Positions 23,790 through 33,880 of a stretch of 59,141 nt of DNA are shown here, piece by piece (position 1 is the first letter of the stretch; the number at the start of each line of letters is the position of its first letter). Under the pieces are notes generated by a model that was given only the letters and a program-made list of their open reading frames with translations, did no database searches and was not told the origin of the DNA. Source of the DNA: Phycisphaerae bacterium. GTDB lineage: Bacteria; Planctomycetota; Phycisphaerae; UBA1845; PWPN01. The stretch is taken from assembly GCA_018003015.1 (NCBI GenBank), contig JAGNEZ010000040.1:1-59141 (forward strand), written 5' to 3'. The translations under genes and the position numbers were made by a program.

Positions 23790-26402
23790 ATGATGGGCGC
23801 GCAACTGACAACCGGGCTCAAGGGTCTGGACGGCGTTCTCAAAGCGCTGCTGCCCGGAGACAACATCGTTTGGCAAGTGGACTCGGTTGCCGACTATGCG
23901 CCGTTCGTCCGCCCGTGTGGCGAGGCGGCCCGCAAGAACGGCTCGAAGGTCATTTACTTTCGCTTTGCCGAGCACCCCCCGCTGCTCCCTGAGGATTCCG
24001 GTGCGGAAATCGTCCCCCTCGATCCTGGCGAAGGGTTCGAGCGGGTCATTCGCCAGATTCACAGCGTGATCAACCACACCCGCGACCAGGGCGTTTACAT
24101 CTTCGATTGTCTTTCGGATCTGGCTGCCGACTGGTACAGCGATCGGATGCTGGGCAACTTCTTTCTGCTCATCTGTCCCTACGTCTACGACGTCGGGGGG
24201 CTGGCCTGTTTCGCGATGTTGCGCAACCATCATTCGTTTCATGCCTGCTCGACGATCATGTCGACGACGCAGATCATGATCGACACTTTCCGGTACAAGG
24301 GTTTTCTCTACCTCCATCCGCTGAAGGTGCAGCACCGGCACTCCCCCACCATGTACATGCTTCACGCCTGGAAGGGTGACGAGATGTCCCCAGTGATCGA
24401 CAGCCCCACGATTGCCGAGATACTCACGTCTGTTCCCCAGGTCGGGTGGCTTGCGGCCCGGACGAGGCCGGACGTGTGGGACCGCACCTTCCTGCGTGCG
24501 GAGCATCTCCTGGAGCACATCAAGCAAGGCGACAGCGATCGCGATGAGCTCCAGGACCTGCTCAATCGTCTTCTTCCCATGTTGATTTCCCGCGATGAAC
24601 GTGTGCTCGAACTGGCTCGGAAGCACTTCCGGATCGAGGATCTCATTCGTATCTGGAAGCGGACCATCGGCACCGGGCTGATCGGCGGCAAGTCGGTGGG
24701 CATGCTGCTGGCCCGGGCGATCCTCCGGCACAGTGATCCCCGCTGGGAGACTCTGTTGGAGAAGCACGACTCGTTTTTCATCGGCTCGGACGTGTTCTAC
24801 ACCTACCTGGTCCAGAACGGGTGCTGGTGGCTGCGTGAGAAGCAGCGTGACCCGAAGACACTCCTGGAGGGGGCGGAGGAGGTCCGCCGCCGGATTCTGA
24901 CCGGCAGTTTCTCGGCGGTGATTCGTCGAGACTTCGCCGACATGCTCGACTATTTCGGCCAGAGCCCGATCATTGTCCGTTCGAGCAGCCTGCTCGAGGA
25001 CGCCTTCGGCAACTCGTTCGCCGGCCAATATGAGAGCCTGTTCTGCGTCAACCAGGGTTCGCGCGAAGAGCGGCTCGAGGACTTCATCGCGGCGGTCAAG
25101 ACCATCTACGCGAGCGCCATGGGCGAACGTGCCCTGCAGTACCGATTGCGGCGCGGCATGCTCGACGATGACGAGCAGATGTCGCTGCTCGTCCAGCGTG
25201 TGTCGGGGACGTTCTACCAGAACCTGTACTATCCCCAGGCCGCCGGGGTGGGGTTGTCATTCAACCCCTACGCGTGGGACGAGCAGATTGACCCGAAGGC
25301 CGGCGTCCTGCGTCTCGTCTTCGGGCTGGGCACCCGGGCCGTGGATCGAACGGACGACGACTACACGCGCGTGGTTGCCCTGAACGTGCCCAGCAAACGA
25401 CCCGAAGCGGATATCGAGCAGATCCGCCGCTACACCCAGCACAAAGTGGATGTGCTCGACCGGCAGGGCAGCCAGCTGGTTTCGCGGGAGTTCCTGGACG
25501 TCATCAAGGACTGCCCGGGTTTGCCCTTGGACGTGTTCGCCTCGCGCGATCCGGAGGCCGAACGACTCGCCGTCGAGACCGGCAGGCGCGACCTTGTCCC
25601 CTACATGCTGACCTTCGAGAGGCTGCTCGAGACCAGCTCCTTCCCGGCGGATATGCGTCAGATGCTCGAGGTCCTCGAGGCGGCCTATGCCTGCCCGGTG
25701 GACACGGAGTTCACGGTCAACTTCCTCGACGAAGAGGACTACCGGATCAACCTGGTTCAGTGCCGCCCCCTGCACGTGGCAAATCCGGGCCGGGTCACGG
25801 CTCTTCCCCAGGTCATAGCCGAGAAGGACATCGTTTTCACCGCCCGCGGGGCCGTGGTCGGACAGAGCCGCGCCGAAGTGATCGATCGACTGATCTACGT
25901 CGTTCCCTCGGCTTACGGCGGTCTGCCAGTGAGTGAGCGGTATGCGGTCGCCCGGCTGATCGGTCGCCTGATGCGTCACCCGACGACCCAATCCAAGCCG
26001 AAGGTGATGCTACTGGGGCCGGGACGATGGGGAACCAAGATGCCCTCCCTGGGCATCCCGGTTTCCTACGCCGAGATCAGCGGCGTCTCGGTGCTGTGCG
26101 AAATCGTGGCCATGCACGAGGGTCTCGTTCCAGACGTCTCCCTGGGAACGCACTTCTTCAACGAGCTCATCGAAGCCGAGATTCTGTATCTGGCCCTGTT
26201 TCCCGGTCGGGAGGGCAACTCCATCAATGAGGCATTCCTGAAGGGCCTGCCCAACCGTCTCGAGGAGCTGACGCCCAACGCCGCTCAGCGCGTCGATCTG
26301 GTTCGGGTCATCGATGCCGCCGATCTGACCGACCACCAGGCGATCCACCTCAATGCGAACAACGTCAAGCAGGAAGTTGTGTGCTATCTCGCCCGGCCAT
26401 GA
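23790..26402 (+). CDS. Degenerate KaiC-like domain fused to PEP/pyruvate-binding domain
   Basis: An 870-residue cytosolic protein. Residues 1 to about 195 look like a RecA/KaiC fold (TTGLKGLDGVLKALLPGDN, then VIYFRFAE and a Walker-B-like YIFDCLSDL). No Walker A GxxGxGKT follows the PGDN strand, so this half is probably not a classical ATPase. Residues about 285-660 match the ATP-grasp PEP/pyruvate-binding domain of PPDK and PEP synthase: GGKSVGMLLARAIL, IVRSSSLLEDAFGNSFAGQY, FGLGTRAVDRTDDDYTR and RINLVQCRPL. The swivelling phosphohistidine domain and PEP-utilising barrel of true PEP synthases are absent. A 200-residue tail (LLGPGRWGTKMPSLGIPV) is conserved-looking but unknown to me. AAGGAGG nine bases before ATG 23790 fixes the start. 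A true PEP synthase role is doubtful; a phosphotransfer or regulatory function is inferred. Confidence 0.8.
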   Translation: MMGAQLTTGLKGLDGVLKALLPGDNIVWQVDSVADYAPFVRPCGEAARKNGSKVIYFRFAEHPPLLPEDSGAEIVPLDPGEGFERVIRQIHSVINHTRDQGVYIFDCLSDLAADWYSDRMLGNFFLLICPYVYDVGGLACFAMLRNHHSFHACSTIMSTTQIMIDTFRYKGFLYLHPLKVQHRHSPTMYMLHAWKGDEMSPVIDSPTIAEILTSVPQVGWLAARTRPDVWDRTFLRAEHLLEHIKQGDSDRDELQDLLNRLLPMLISRDERVLELARKHFRIEDLIRIWKRTIGTGLIGGKSVGMLLARAILRHSDPRWETLLEKHDSFFIGSDVFYTYLVQNGCWWLREKQRDPKTLLEGAEEVRRRILTGSFSAVIRRDFADMLDYFGQSPIIVRSSSLLEDAFGNSFAGQYESLFCVNQGSREERLEDFIAAVKTIYASAMGERALQYRLRRGMLDDDEQMSLLVQRVSGTFYQNLYYPQAAGVGLSFNPYAWDEQIDPKAGVLRLVFGLGTRAVDRTDDDYTRVVALNVPSKRPEADIEQIRRYTQHKVDVLDRQGSQLVSREFLDVIKDCPGLPLDVFASRDPEAERLAVETGRRDLVPYMLTFERLLETSSFPADMRQMLEVLEAAYACPVDTEFTVNFLDEEDYRINLVQCRPLHVANPGRVTALPQVIAEKDIVFTARGAVVGQSRAEVIDRLIYVVPSAYGGLPVSERYAVARLIGRLMRHPTTQSKPKVMLLGPGRWGTKMPSLGIPVSYAEISGVSVLCEIVAMHEGLVPDVSLGTHFFNELIEAEILYLALFPGREGNSINEAFLKGLPNRLEELTPNAAQRVDLVRVIDAADLTDHQAIHLNANNVKQEVVCYLARP

Positions 26403-26469
26403 TCAACCGTCGCCGATTCCGGGCGGCGGACCAGCGGGCCGTGCGGGACCTCCGCCCGAGAGCGGAAGC

Positions 26470-26504
26470 GGCCCCGAGGCTGCCTGTTGGCCGTCCTCGG
26501 GGCC
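26470..26504. terminator. Bidirectional hairpin terminator candidate
   Basis: GGCCCCGAGG (26470-26479) pairs perfectly with CCTCGGGGCC (26495-26504) around a 15-base loop. It lies in the 168-base gap between the convergent PEP-binding-domain gene and gdhA. There is no strong T-tract on either side. Confidence 0.55.
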
Positions 26505-26570
26505 ACCTTTGTCAGGCGGGTATTCGCCGGCTGCCGGCCGGTCTGGATGGCATGCGGTCAAGCCGCCTGG

Positions 26571-27932
<1,362 letters not shown>

Positions 27933-28015
27933 TTGATTCCCCCGGCCGACTGCACGCACATGATTCCGGCCGGTCCGGTCCCTGCCCGATCCGCCGAGCT
28001 TTGTGGACACGGGTA

Positions 28016-28044
28016 TTCTCATAAGGTAAAGGTAATGATATAAT
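28016..28044 (+). promoter_or_regulatory. Candidate promoter for the LysR gene
   Basis: TTCTCA (28016-28021), 17 bases, then a consensus TATAAT (28039-28044). It ends 100 bases before the LysR start. The -35 region overlaps TATTCTCATAAG, which resembles half of the downstream palindrome. Confidence 0.5.
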
Positions 28045-28113
28045 TGGAAGCCCTGGGGACACAAGGTGCCCAGGAAGGCCAGAAACGCAGCTTTTGGGTC
28101 GAAAACGTGCGGT

Positions 28114-28130
28114 CTTATTCTCAGAATAAG
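28114..28130. promoter_or_regulatory. Perfect 17-base palindrome, likely LysR operator
   Basis: CTTATTCT-C-AGAATAAG, perfect 8-base arms, 14 bases before the LysR start codon. LysR-type regulators typically bind T-N11-A dyads in the divergent promoter and repress their own gene. A partial copy (TATTCTCATAAG) lies at 28014-28025. Confidence 0.6.
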
Positions 28131-28144
28131 GAATCACTTATTGT

Positions 28145-29080
28145 ATGAACATACCGGCCTTCAAGTTGTTCTGCGATGTGGTTCGCTGCCGGAGTTTCTC
28201 GCGGGCCGCGGCCATGAACGGGATCAGTCAATCCGCAGCCAGCCAAAGTGTCAGCTGCCTTGAACGTGAGCTGGGGGTCCAGTTGATTGACCGCCAACGG
28301 AGGCCCATCATTCTCACCCACGAGGGCGAGATCTGCTACCAGGGGCTTTGCGAGATCCTGCGTCAGTTCGAGTTCATGAAAGCCGGGATGGAAGCTTCGC
28401 GTCATCTGGTGCAGGGAACCGTCCGGGTCGCGGCCATCTACTCGGTTGGGCTCTACGACATGAACTGGGCGATGCAGAAGTTCATGGCCGACTATCCCAT
28501 GGCCAACATCCGCCTGGAATACCACCTTCCTGACAAGGTCTACGAAGCAGTCCAGAGTAACGAAGCTGATCTCGGCATTTTGTCCTATCCGGTGGAAAGC
28601 CGCGATCTGAACGTGATTCCGCTAAGGCAGGAGGAGATGGTGCTGGTCTGCCACCCGGACCATCACCTAGCGACGCGGCAAGTGGTCCAGCCCAGCCAGC
28701 TGAACGGGGAGGATTTCGTGAGCTTCGACCGGGAGCTGACCATTTCCCGCGAACTCGACCGCTACTTTCGCCAGAACCACATTTCCGTTCGCAAGGTCAT
28801 GGTGTTCGACAACGTCGAGACCATCAAGCAGGCCGTGGAACTCGGCGTCGGCTTGAGCATTCTGCCCGAGCCAACGATCCGGCACGAGGTGAAGGTCGGA
28901 TCGCTGGTCGCACTGCGGTTGGCGGGATGCGACCTCAAGCGTCCCATCGGCATCATTCATCTGCATCAAAAAGTCTTCACCCCGGCCCTGGTCAAGTTCG
29001 TCGAGATTCTGGGCGGCAAGCGCGACGCGGAGGAGGCGGCGTCTGCTGAGACCGGTTCATCTCCGCGCTCGAGGAAGTAG
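28145..29080 (+). CDS. LysR-type transcriptional regulator
   Basis: A 311-residue regulator. The N-terminal winged helix-turn-helix (1-60) includes FSRAAAMNGISQSAASQSVSCLERELGV-like sequence, and the effector-binding domain is of the periplasmic-binding-protein type (from about 90, GTVRVAAIYSVGLYDM). The C-terminus adds a short polar tail (AEEAASAETGSSPRSRK). It lies head to head with gdhA, with a palindromic site just before its own start, which suggests autoregulation and control of glutamate dehydrogenase in response to nitrogen or carbon status (inference). Similarity is broad to CysB/CbbR-like members; the effector cannot be named from sequence. Confidence 0.9.
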   Translation: MNIPAFKLFCDVVRCRSFSRAAAMNGISQSAASQSVSCLERELGVQLIDRQRRPIILTHEGEICYQGLCEILRQFEFMKAGMEASRHLVQGTVRVAAIYSVGLYDMNWAMQKFMADYPMANIRLEYHLPDKVYEAVQSNEADLGILSYPVESRDLNVIPLRQEEMVLVCHPDHHLATRQVVQPSQLNGEDFVSFDRELTISRELDRYFRQNHISVRKVMVFDNVETIKQAVELGVGLSILPEPTIRHEVKVGSLVALRLAGCDLKRPIGIIHLHQKVFTPALVKFVEILGGKRDAEEAASAETGSSPRSRK

Positions 29081-29230
29081 GCCGCCCTCCACGCCGGCAA
29101 CGCCTTGATGGCGGACGGCGACGGCACGGACGAGGTGACGCCCGTGGACGGACGCCGGGTGGTCGTGGACAGAAGGCGAGCCCTGACGTCCAGGCCGACG
29201 CCGACGGGAGCGATGCCCGGAATGGCGGCT

Positions 29231-30124
29231 CTACCCAACAGCCGCCGCGTGCATTTTCTCGAGGAACTTGGGCACGCCAGTCTTGGGGTCTTCCTTGTCC
29301 TCGTACTCGAGGGCCACGTAGCCGTGGTATCCGGCTTCCCGAAGGACGGAGAAGATGCGAGGCACATCCGCCGGTCTGCGCTGACCGCCCTCAGACACCA
29401 GCGTCTTGACCTGCACGTTGATCGCCTTGGGTACGAGGGCGGCGATCTGGGCGTAGCCGTCGTCCTTGAAGTTGCCGGTGTCGAGATTGACCCCGAACCA
29501 CGGGGACGGCACGTCCTTGACAATCCGGAGCACGTCGGCGGCTGTCTCGGTCAGATAGCCATGATTCTCGATGCCGAGGAAAACGCCCCTTGAACCCGCG
29601 TACTCGACCGCCTGCTTCATGGCCGCGATCATGCGCTTGTAGTCTTCTTCGCGCTGACCGCCGGCTTTTCCCGCGAACACCCGGATGTGGGGAGCACCCA
29701 TCTCGACCGCGTTGTCCACCCACTGGCGAAGGTCGGCCAGCTGCTTGTCCAGGGCCGTCCCTAAAGGCAAGCAGAAGTTGTTGCCGACGGAGGTTCCGGA
29801 GACGGCCACCCCCTTGCGGAACGCCCGAGCCTTCAGCTCATGCATATAGGCGGGCCCAGCCTTGTAGATGTAGTAGGAGGTGAGCTCGGTCGCGTCGAGC
29901 CGCAAGTCGGCGCACAGGTCGATGAACTGCTCGATGGTCATCGTGGCCTTGTCCGCTCCGCCGCCGAGGACATTACGATAGGAGTAGGCCGCCATCGACA
30001 ACCGGAGGCGATATCCGCTCCTGGTTGACTCGGCTCGAGCTCCGGCCGAAGGAGCCAGAAACGTACCCGCGGCCAGGGCGGCGCCGCCACCTAGGAATCC
30101 CCTTCTTGTGGAAGAAGCTGTCAT
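29231..30124 (-). CDS. Tat-exported sugar phosphate isomerase/epimerase-like TIM barrel
   Basis: A 297-residue protein with a twin-arginine signal (STRRGFLGGGAALAAGTFLAP) and a xylose-isomerase-like barrel. Probable metal-site strands are GIENHGYLTE, GVNLDTGNF, INVQVKTLV and VALEYEDKED. ATG 30124 is chosen over ATG 30139 because GGAG is nine bases upstream and the product starts directly with the Tat motif. Substrate unknown. A perfect TATAAT lies on this strand 79 bases upstream. The neighbour upstream is a divergent sigma-like factor. Confidence 0.85.
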   Translation of the reverse strand: MTASSTRRGFLGGGAALAAGTFLAPSAGARAESTRSGYRLRLSMAAYSYRNVLGGGADKATMTIEQFIDLCADLRLDATELTSYYIYKAGPAYMHELKARAFRKGVAVSGTSVGNNFCLPLGTALDKQLADLRQWVDNAVEMGAPHIRVFAGKAGGQREEDYKRMIAAMKQAVEYAGSRGVFLGIENHGYLTETAADVLRIVKDVPSPWFGVNLDTGNFKDDGYAQIAALVPKAINVQVKTLVSEGGQRRPADVPRIFSVLREAGYHGYVALEYEDKEDPKTGVPKFLEKMHAAAVG

Positions 30125-30202
30125 CGCGATCGTCTCCATAGAGGAAGTTGGTTTTCGTCTCTACCGTGGCGGCGAACCCCCGCGACCACGGCCTGAGGCC
30201 TG

Positions 30203-30208
30203 ATTATA
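30203..30208 (-). promoter_or_regulatory. TATAAT -10 element for the Tat isomerase gene
   Basis: Perfect TATAAT on the minus strand 79 bases upstream of the start codon. No good -35 at 17 or 18 bases, so support is partial. Confidence 0.4.
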
Positions 30209-30397
30209 CGAGAGCGCCCTGGGCGAGGACAGGATGCCCCGGGATCCTGCCCATGCCCCCCCGATGTTGGGACGCACCCAGGTGTCGGGCGTGCCTCCTC
30301 GCATTACCATGGCTTGTACAACACAATTGTCACTGTAAACAGCGTTGCATCCGTACGGCCTAGGGCACCTTTCTCGGTCGGACCTGACGGGAGGGTG

Positions 30398-30426
30398 TTG
30401 ACCTTTGGCGGCGATCGCACGATAAT
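30398..30426 (+). promoter_or_regulatory. Strong sigma-70-type promoter for the sigma factor gene
   Basis: TTGACC (30398-30403), exactly 17 bases, GATAAT (30421-30426): 5/6 matches in both hexamers. It lies 115 bases upstream of the start. Confidence 0.6.
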
Positions 30427-30541
30427 AATACTGGACGACCGGTATTGAGTCGCTGCCGGTTTCCGAGGCGCCAATCGGGCTCATTGGCCAACCCGTGACG
30501 GCAGCGCGAGGCGAGCGGTGTGTCCGCCTCAGGAGCGCGCC

Positions 30542-32206
30542 ATGGCCAAGTACCATCATGCCGCCCTGGCCGAACTGGCCCACCAGTTGAGGCTATCGCC
30601 GTTGCGTTTGCGGCTTCGGCAGCTAGACGCGGCCCAGTTCCTGGCCGATCTCGTAGAGCCCGACAAGTCATACCCTTACGAGTTCGTCTGCCACCAGATC
30701 ACCGGGTATCGTCCCAAGAGCGACATCCAACCCAAGCCCTTGTCCGGCCGGACGCTGGTCGAGGATCTGATCCAGTTGGTGGAGGATCTGAGCGCGGCCA
30801 GCCCGATGCCGGTTGGGCTGATGGGCACATGGTGGACCACCGAGGAGCTGGCGACTCGGCTCAAAGTGTCCACCAAGACCATCTGTCGTTGGCGCCGTCG
30901 GGGGCTGCCCGGATGCAAGTTGCGTTACCCGGACAACACGATCCGCCTGGCGTTCAGTGAGCCGTGCATCCGCCGATTCGTGGCCAAGCACATCGACACG
31001 GTCAAACGGGGAGCGGCATTCAGCCAGCTCAGCGCCACAGAGAAGCAGCAGATTGTCGCCGCAGCCCGCGAGGTTCTCGCCGAGCGGCGTGTACGGCTGC
31101 ACGAATTGTCGCAGATCATTTCCGCCAAGGTCGGCCGCGCGGTCGAGACCGTGCGCTACACGCTGCGGCGTCACGATGAAGCTCACCCCGAGGACCCGAT
31201 TTTTGGCAAGGACCATCAGCCGGTCATTCAGCCGGAGTTGCAGGCCATCTACGACCAGGTGCTTTCCGGGAAGCAGCCCGGCGAGGTGGGAAAGAGGTTC
31301 GGCAAGCCGGTCAAGGTGATCCAGGCGATTGTCCGCGAGGTTCGTGCCCGGCAGCTGAAGGCTCGGGAGATCCAGTACATCTACCATCAGGAGTTCGAGG
31401 CTCCCGGAGCAGAAGAGGTTATTCTGGCGAGTGCCCAGGCTCCCGTTCTCGATCAATCCGTTCCCCGCCCGCCGAGCGATCTGCCCCCGTACTTGCAGGA
31501 GCTGTATCGTTCGCCCCTGCTCAGCGCCGAGCAGGAACGCGCTCTGTTCCGGAAGTACAACTACCTGAAGTTCAAGGCCGACCGGATGCGGGTGGCAATC
31601 GATCCGCTCGACGCCAGTGACGCCCAACTTGAAGCCGTTGAGGCGGTCCTGGCAGATGCCGATCGCCTGCGGAACGAGATTCTGCAAGCGAACCTGAGAC
31701 TGGTTGTGAGCATCGCCCGCCGGCACGTTGGCCGGTCGCCCTACTTCTTCGAGATCGTCAGTGACGGCAACCTGGCCTTGATGCGAGCGGTGGAGAAGTT
31801 CGACTATGCCCGGGGCTTCAAGTTCAGCACCTATGCCTCGTGGGCGATCATGCGCAACTACGCCCGGTCCATTCCCGAGCAGATGTACGAGGCGGCTCGA
31901 CTGGTGACCGGCAACGACGAGTTGCTGGCGATCAAGCCCTCGCGCGAACCCGAAGCGGCCAGCGATTCGGTTCTGGACGGCGTCCGGCATCTGATCCAGA
32001 AGGGGCTCAGCCTGCTCAGCTCGCGAGAGCGGGAAGTAGTCGTCCGGCACTATGGGCTCGACAACGATGGGCAGGGCATGACGCTCGACCAGATCGGGCA
32101 GGCCATCGGCGTCACCAAGGAGCGCGTGCGTCAGATCGAGCGTAAGGCGATCAAGAAGCTCCAGCTCGGGCTCGCCGAGCACGAGGCCGAACTCGTGCCG
32201 GACTAG
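30542..32206 (+). CDS. Sigma-70 family factor with N-terminal helix-turn-helix extension
   Basis: A 554-residue RNA polymerase sigma-like protein. The C-terminal half holds a region 1.2-like segment (about 314-350), region 2 (ANLRLVVSIARRHVG, then DYARGFKFSTYASWAIMRNY, about 383-440) and region 4 with its promoter -35 helix-turn-helix (TLDQIGQAIGVTKERVRQIE, 514-533). Only about 30 residues separate regions 2 and 4, so region 3 is essentially absent. The N-terminal 300 residues are unusual. They include a MerR/excisionase-like HTH (TTEELATRLKVSTKTICRWR, 99-118) and two further helical segments (about 185-215 and 235-275) that look like small DNA-binding or HTH modules. AGGAG six bases before ATG 30542 fixes the start. 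It probably directs RNA polymerase to a dedicated regulon. The N-terminus may add sequence-specific binding (inference). Confidence 0.85.
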   Translation: MAKYHHAALAELAHQLRLSPLRLRLRQLDAAQFLADLVEPDKSYPYEFVCHQITGYRPKSDIQPKPLSGRTLVEDLIQLVEDLSAASPMPVGLMGTWWTTEELATRLKVSTKTICRWRRRGLPGCKLRYPDNTIRLAFSEPCIRRFVAKHIDTVKRGAAFSQLSATEKQQIVAAAREVLAERRVRLHELSQIISAKVGRAVETVRYTLRRHDEAHPEDPIFGKDHQPVIQPELQAIYDQVLSGKQPGEVGKRFGKPVKVIQAIVREVRARQLKAREIQYIYHQEFEAPGAEEVILASAQAPVLDQSVPRPPSDLPPYLQELYRSPLLSAEQERALFRKYNYLKFKADRMRVAIDPLDASDAQLEAVEAVLADADRLRNEILQANLRLVVSIARRHVGRSPYFFEIVSDGNLALMRAVEKFDYARGFKFSTYASWAIMRNYARSIPEQMYEAARLVTGNDELLAIKPSREPEAASDSVLDGVRHLIQKGLSLLSSREREVVVRHYGLDNDGQGMTLDQIGQAIGVTKERVRQIERKAIKKLQLGLAEHEAELVPD

Positions 32207-32220
32207 GATCGGCGCGCCCC

Positions 32221-32246
32221 GGGGAGACCCGTCATACCGGTCCCCC
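32221..32246 (+). terminator. Hairpin after the sigma factor gene
   Basis: GGGGAGACC and GGTCCCC pair with one bulged A around a nine-base loop, 15 bases past the stop. No T-tract. Confidence 0.35.
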
Positions 32247-32308
32247 ACCGCAAACCAAGCCTCGGATGACCGCAACATACTGCCGCTAGGCACCGGCCGG
32301 ACGTTCTC

Positions 32309-32336
32309 TTGACCTCAGCGCCACGCGTGCGATAAT
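32309..32336 (+). promoter_or_regulatory. Candidate promoter for the zinc-ribbon membrane gene
   Basis: TTGACC (32309-32314), 16 bases, GATAAT (32331-32336), ending 69 bases before the start codon. The hexamers equal those at 30398-30426. Confidence 0.55.
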
Positions 32337-32405
32337 CCTGCACCGGTCGAGACTTGGCAAGACGGCATTGCACCTGATGTCAACTGCTCAGCGGACAGGA
32401 TTTCG

Positions 32406-33707
32406 ATGAAAGTCACGTGCCCCAAATGTCAGAAGGTTCTCCAGGCTCCCGACGGATGGGCCGGGAAGACGGTCAAATGCCCGGGATGCAAGGATCCCAT
32501 CAAGCTGCCGCAGCCCGACAGTGGAGGCGACGCCGGAGGTATCGATCTGGGCTCACTCAAGACATTCGAAGCGGTCGGCCAAGTCATCGTTCCCGATCAG
32601 AAGGCCAAGCCGATGACCCTGAAGCAGGCCCAGCAGGCCGCCGTTGCTGCGGCGGCTGAAGCCGAGGCTGCCAAGGTTGATCCGGCCAAGCACGACCCCA
32701 ATGTCCGCACGTGCCCGAAGTGCAAGCAGAAGGTGAAGTGCGCGGACCTGTACAGCGAAGTCATGTGCCGTCACTGCGGAACCGGGATTCCGGGCCTCAT
32801 GCTGACACCCGGTCAGCAGGCCAAGTACTCTGGTTCGATGGCCGACCGCATTGGCTCCTCGGTCACCTTCTACTCCGGCTTCAGCAGTGCGGCCACCTAC
32901 CCCCTTCCGGCGTTAGGCTCGATCGGCGCCGGCATGGCGATCGCCCTGGCGACCATTGTGGTGCCGGTCGGCGTCGTTCTTGCGTTCATCGCCAGTTCAA
33001 GCCTCAACCCGGCAAGCCGCAAACCCGGCGAGGAGATCGACTACGGCTGGGTGGGCATCGCCATTTCGACGGCGCTGGTAGTTCAGGGCATCTACTTCGG
33101 TTCGGTCTGCTATTACATGCTCATCGACGCCATCCGGACCACGAAGTCCGGGGCTGAAGCCCCGCCGAACCTGACCTGGAACATCATCAACCTGGGAGCC
33201 GCGCTTGGAGGCTATGGTGCCCTTCTGGGCATGTATCTCCTCACCGCGGTTCTTCTGGTCACAGCGGTGAAGGGCTTCCCGGGCAGGATCAGCGACTTTG
33301 CGGCCCTGGGTCAACCCGTCCCGCTCATCATCCTGGCCCTGATGACCTTCGGTGTTCCGATGAACCTGATCGGGTTGTCCAGCAGCCAGGCGATGGATGG
33401 CCTGAATCCCGTCAAGGTTGGCAAGTCCATCCTCAACACCCACGGCAATTATGCGTTCCTGTTTCTGGTCACCCTGTTGTACCTGGGGATCTTCATTGGC
33501 ATCATGGCCGCGGTGCTCAATTGGGCCTGGCCGATGATCATGAGCGTCTGCACCACGGGCATCGCCTCCGGCGTGGTCAACGCCCTCCTGGGGGTGGTCG
33601 CCTGGACGGTGGTGATCGGTTTTGGCTTTTACTTCGCCTGCTCGATCGGTCGAGTGCTCGGCCTGTTCTGCCGAACGTACAAAGAGAAGCTCCAATTCGA
33701 ACTCTGA
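32406..33707 (+). CDS. Zinc-ribbon polytopic membrane protein of unknown function
   Basis: A 433-residue protein. Two zinc ribbons sit at the cytoplasmic N-terminus: CPKCQKVLQAPDGWAG...CPGC (about 5-28) and CPKCKQKVKC...CRHCG (about 100-125). They are joined by an Ala/Glu-rich linker. About six membrane segments follow, for example AGMAIALATIVVPVGVVLAF, IAISTALVVQGIYFGSV and LLGVVAWTVVIGFGFYFA. AGGA lies eight bases upstream of ATG 32406. Planctomycetes carry many proteins with an N-terminal zinc ribbon followed by membrane helices; their role is unknown. It appears to be a single-gene unit with its own promoter. Confidence 0.8.
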   Translation: MKVTCPKCQKVLQAPDGWAGKTVKCPGCKDPIKLPQPDSGGDAGGIDLGSLKTFEAVGQVIVPDQKAKPMTLKQAQQAAVAAAAEAEAAKVDPAKHDPNVRTCPKCKQKVKCADLYSEVMCRHCGTGIPGLMLTPGQQAKYSGSMADRIGSSVTFYSGFSSAATYPLPALGSIGAGMAIALATIVVPVGVVLAFIASSSLNPASRKPGEEIDYGWVGIAISTALVVQGIYFGSVCYYMLIDAIRTTKSGAEAPPNLTWNIINLGAALGGYGALLGMYLLTAVLLVTAVKGFPGRISDFAALGQPVPLIILALMTFGVPMNLIGLSSSQAMDGLNPVKVGKSILNTHGNYAFLFLVTLLYLGIFIGIMAAVLNWAWPMIMSVCTTGIASGVVNALLGVVAWTVVIGFGFYFACSIGRVLGLFCRTYKEKLQFEL

Positions 33708-33778
33708 CCAATTCCTTCATCCGCTTCCGGCCAGACGGCCGATACACCAATGGCGTGTCGGGCATCTGCCCCAACAGG

Positions 33779-33807
33779 TTGGTCCGCGCCGGCAGTTCGG
33801 CTAGAAT
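33779..33807 (+). promoter_or_regulatory. Candidate promoter for the lipoprotein esterase gene
   Basis: TTGGTC (33779-33784), 17 bases, TAGAAT (33802-33807), ending 73 bases before the start codon. Confidence 0.5.
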
Positions 33808-33880
33808 GGGCAAACCAAGGCGCGGGGAGCGGAGGCGGAGATGCTCCCAACGAAACCAAGCTCCTTGAAGTGGAGATCGC

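Larger units (their letters stand above)
30125..30541. other. Divergent intergenic region, isomerase and sigma factor
   Basis: 417 bases holding promoter-like elements for both directions and no credible gene. Confidence 0.5.

Noticed and set aside
23280-25028. Minus-strand frame of 582 codons
   Set aside because: Antisense to the PEP/pyruvate-binding protein; high GC keeps the opposite frame open.
30668-32293. Minus-strand frame of 541 codons
   Set aside because: Antisense to the sigma-like factor, which has clear region 2 and 4 motifs.
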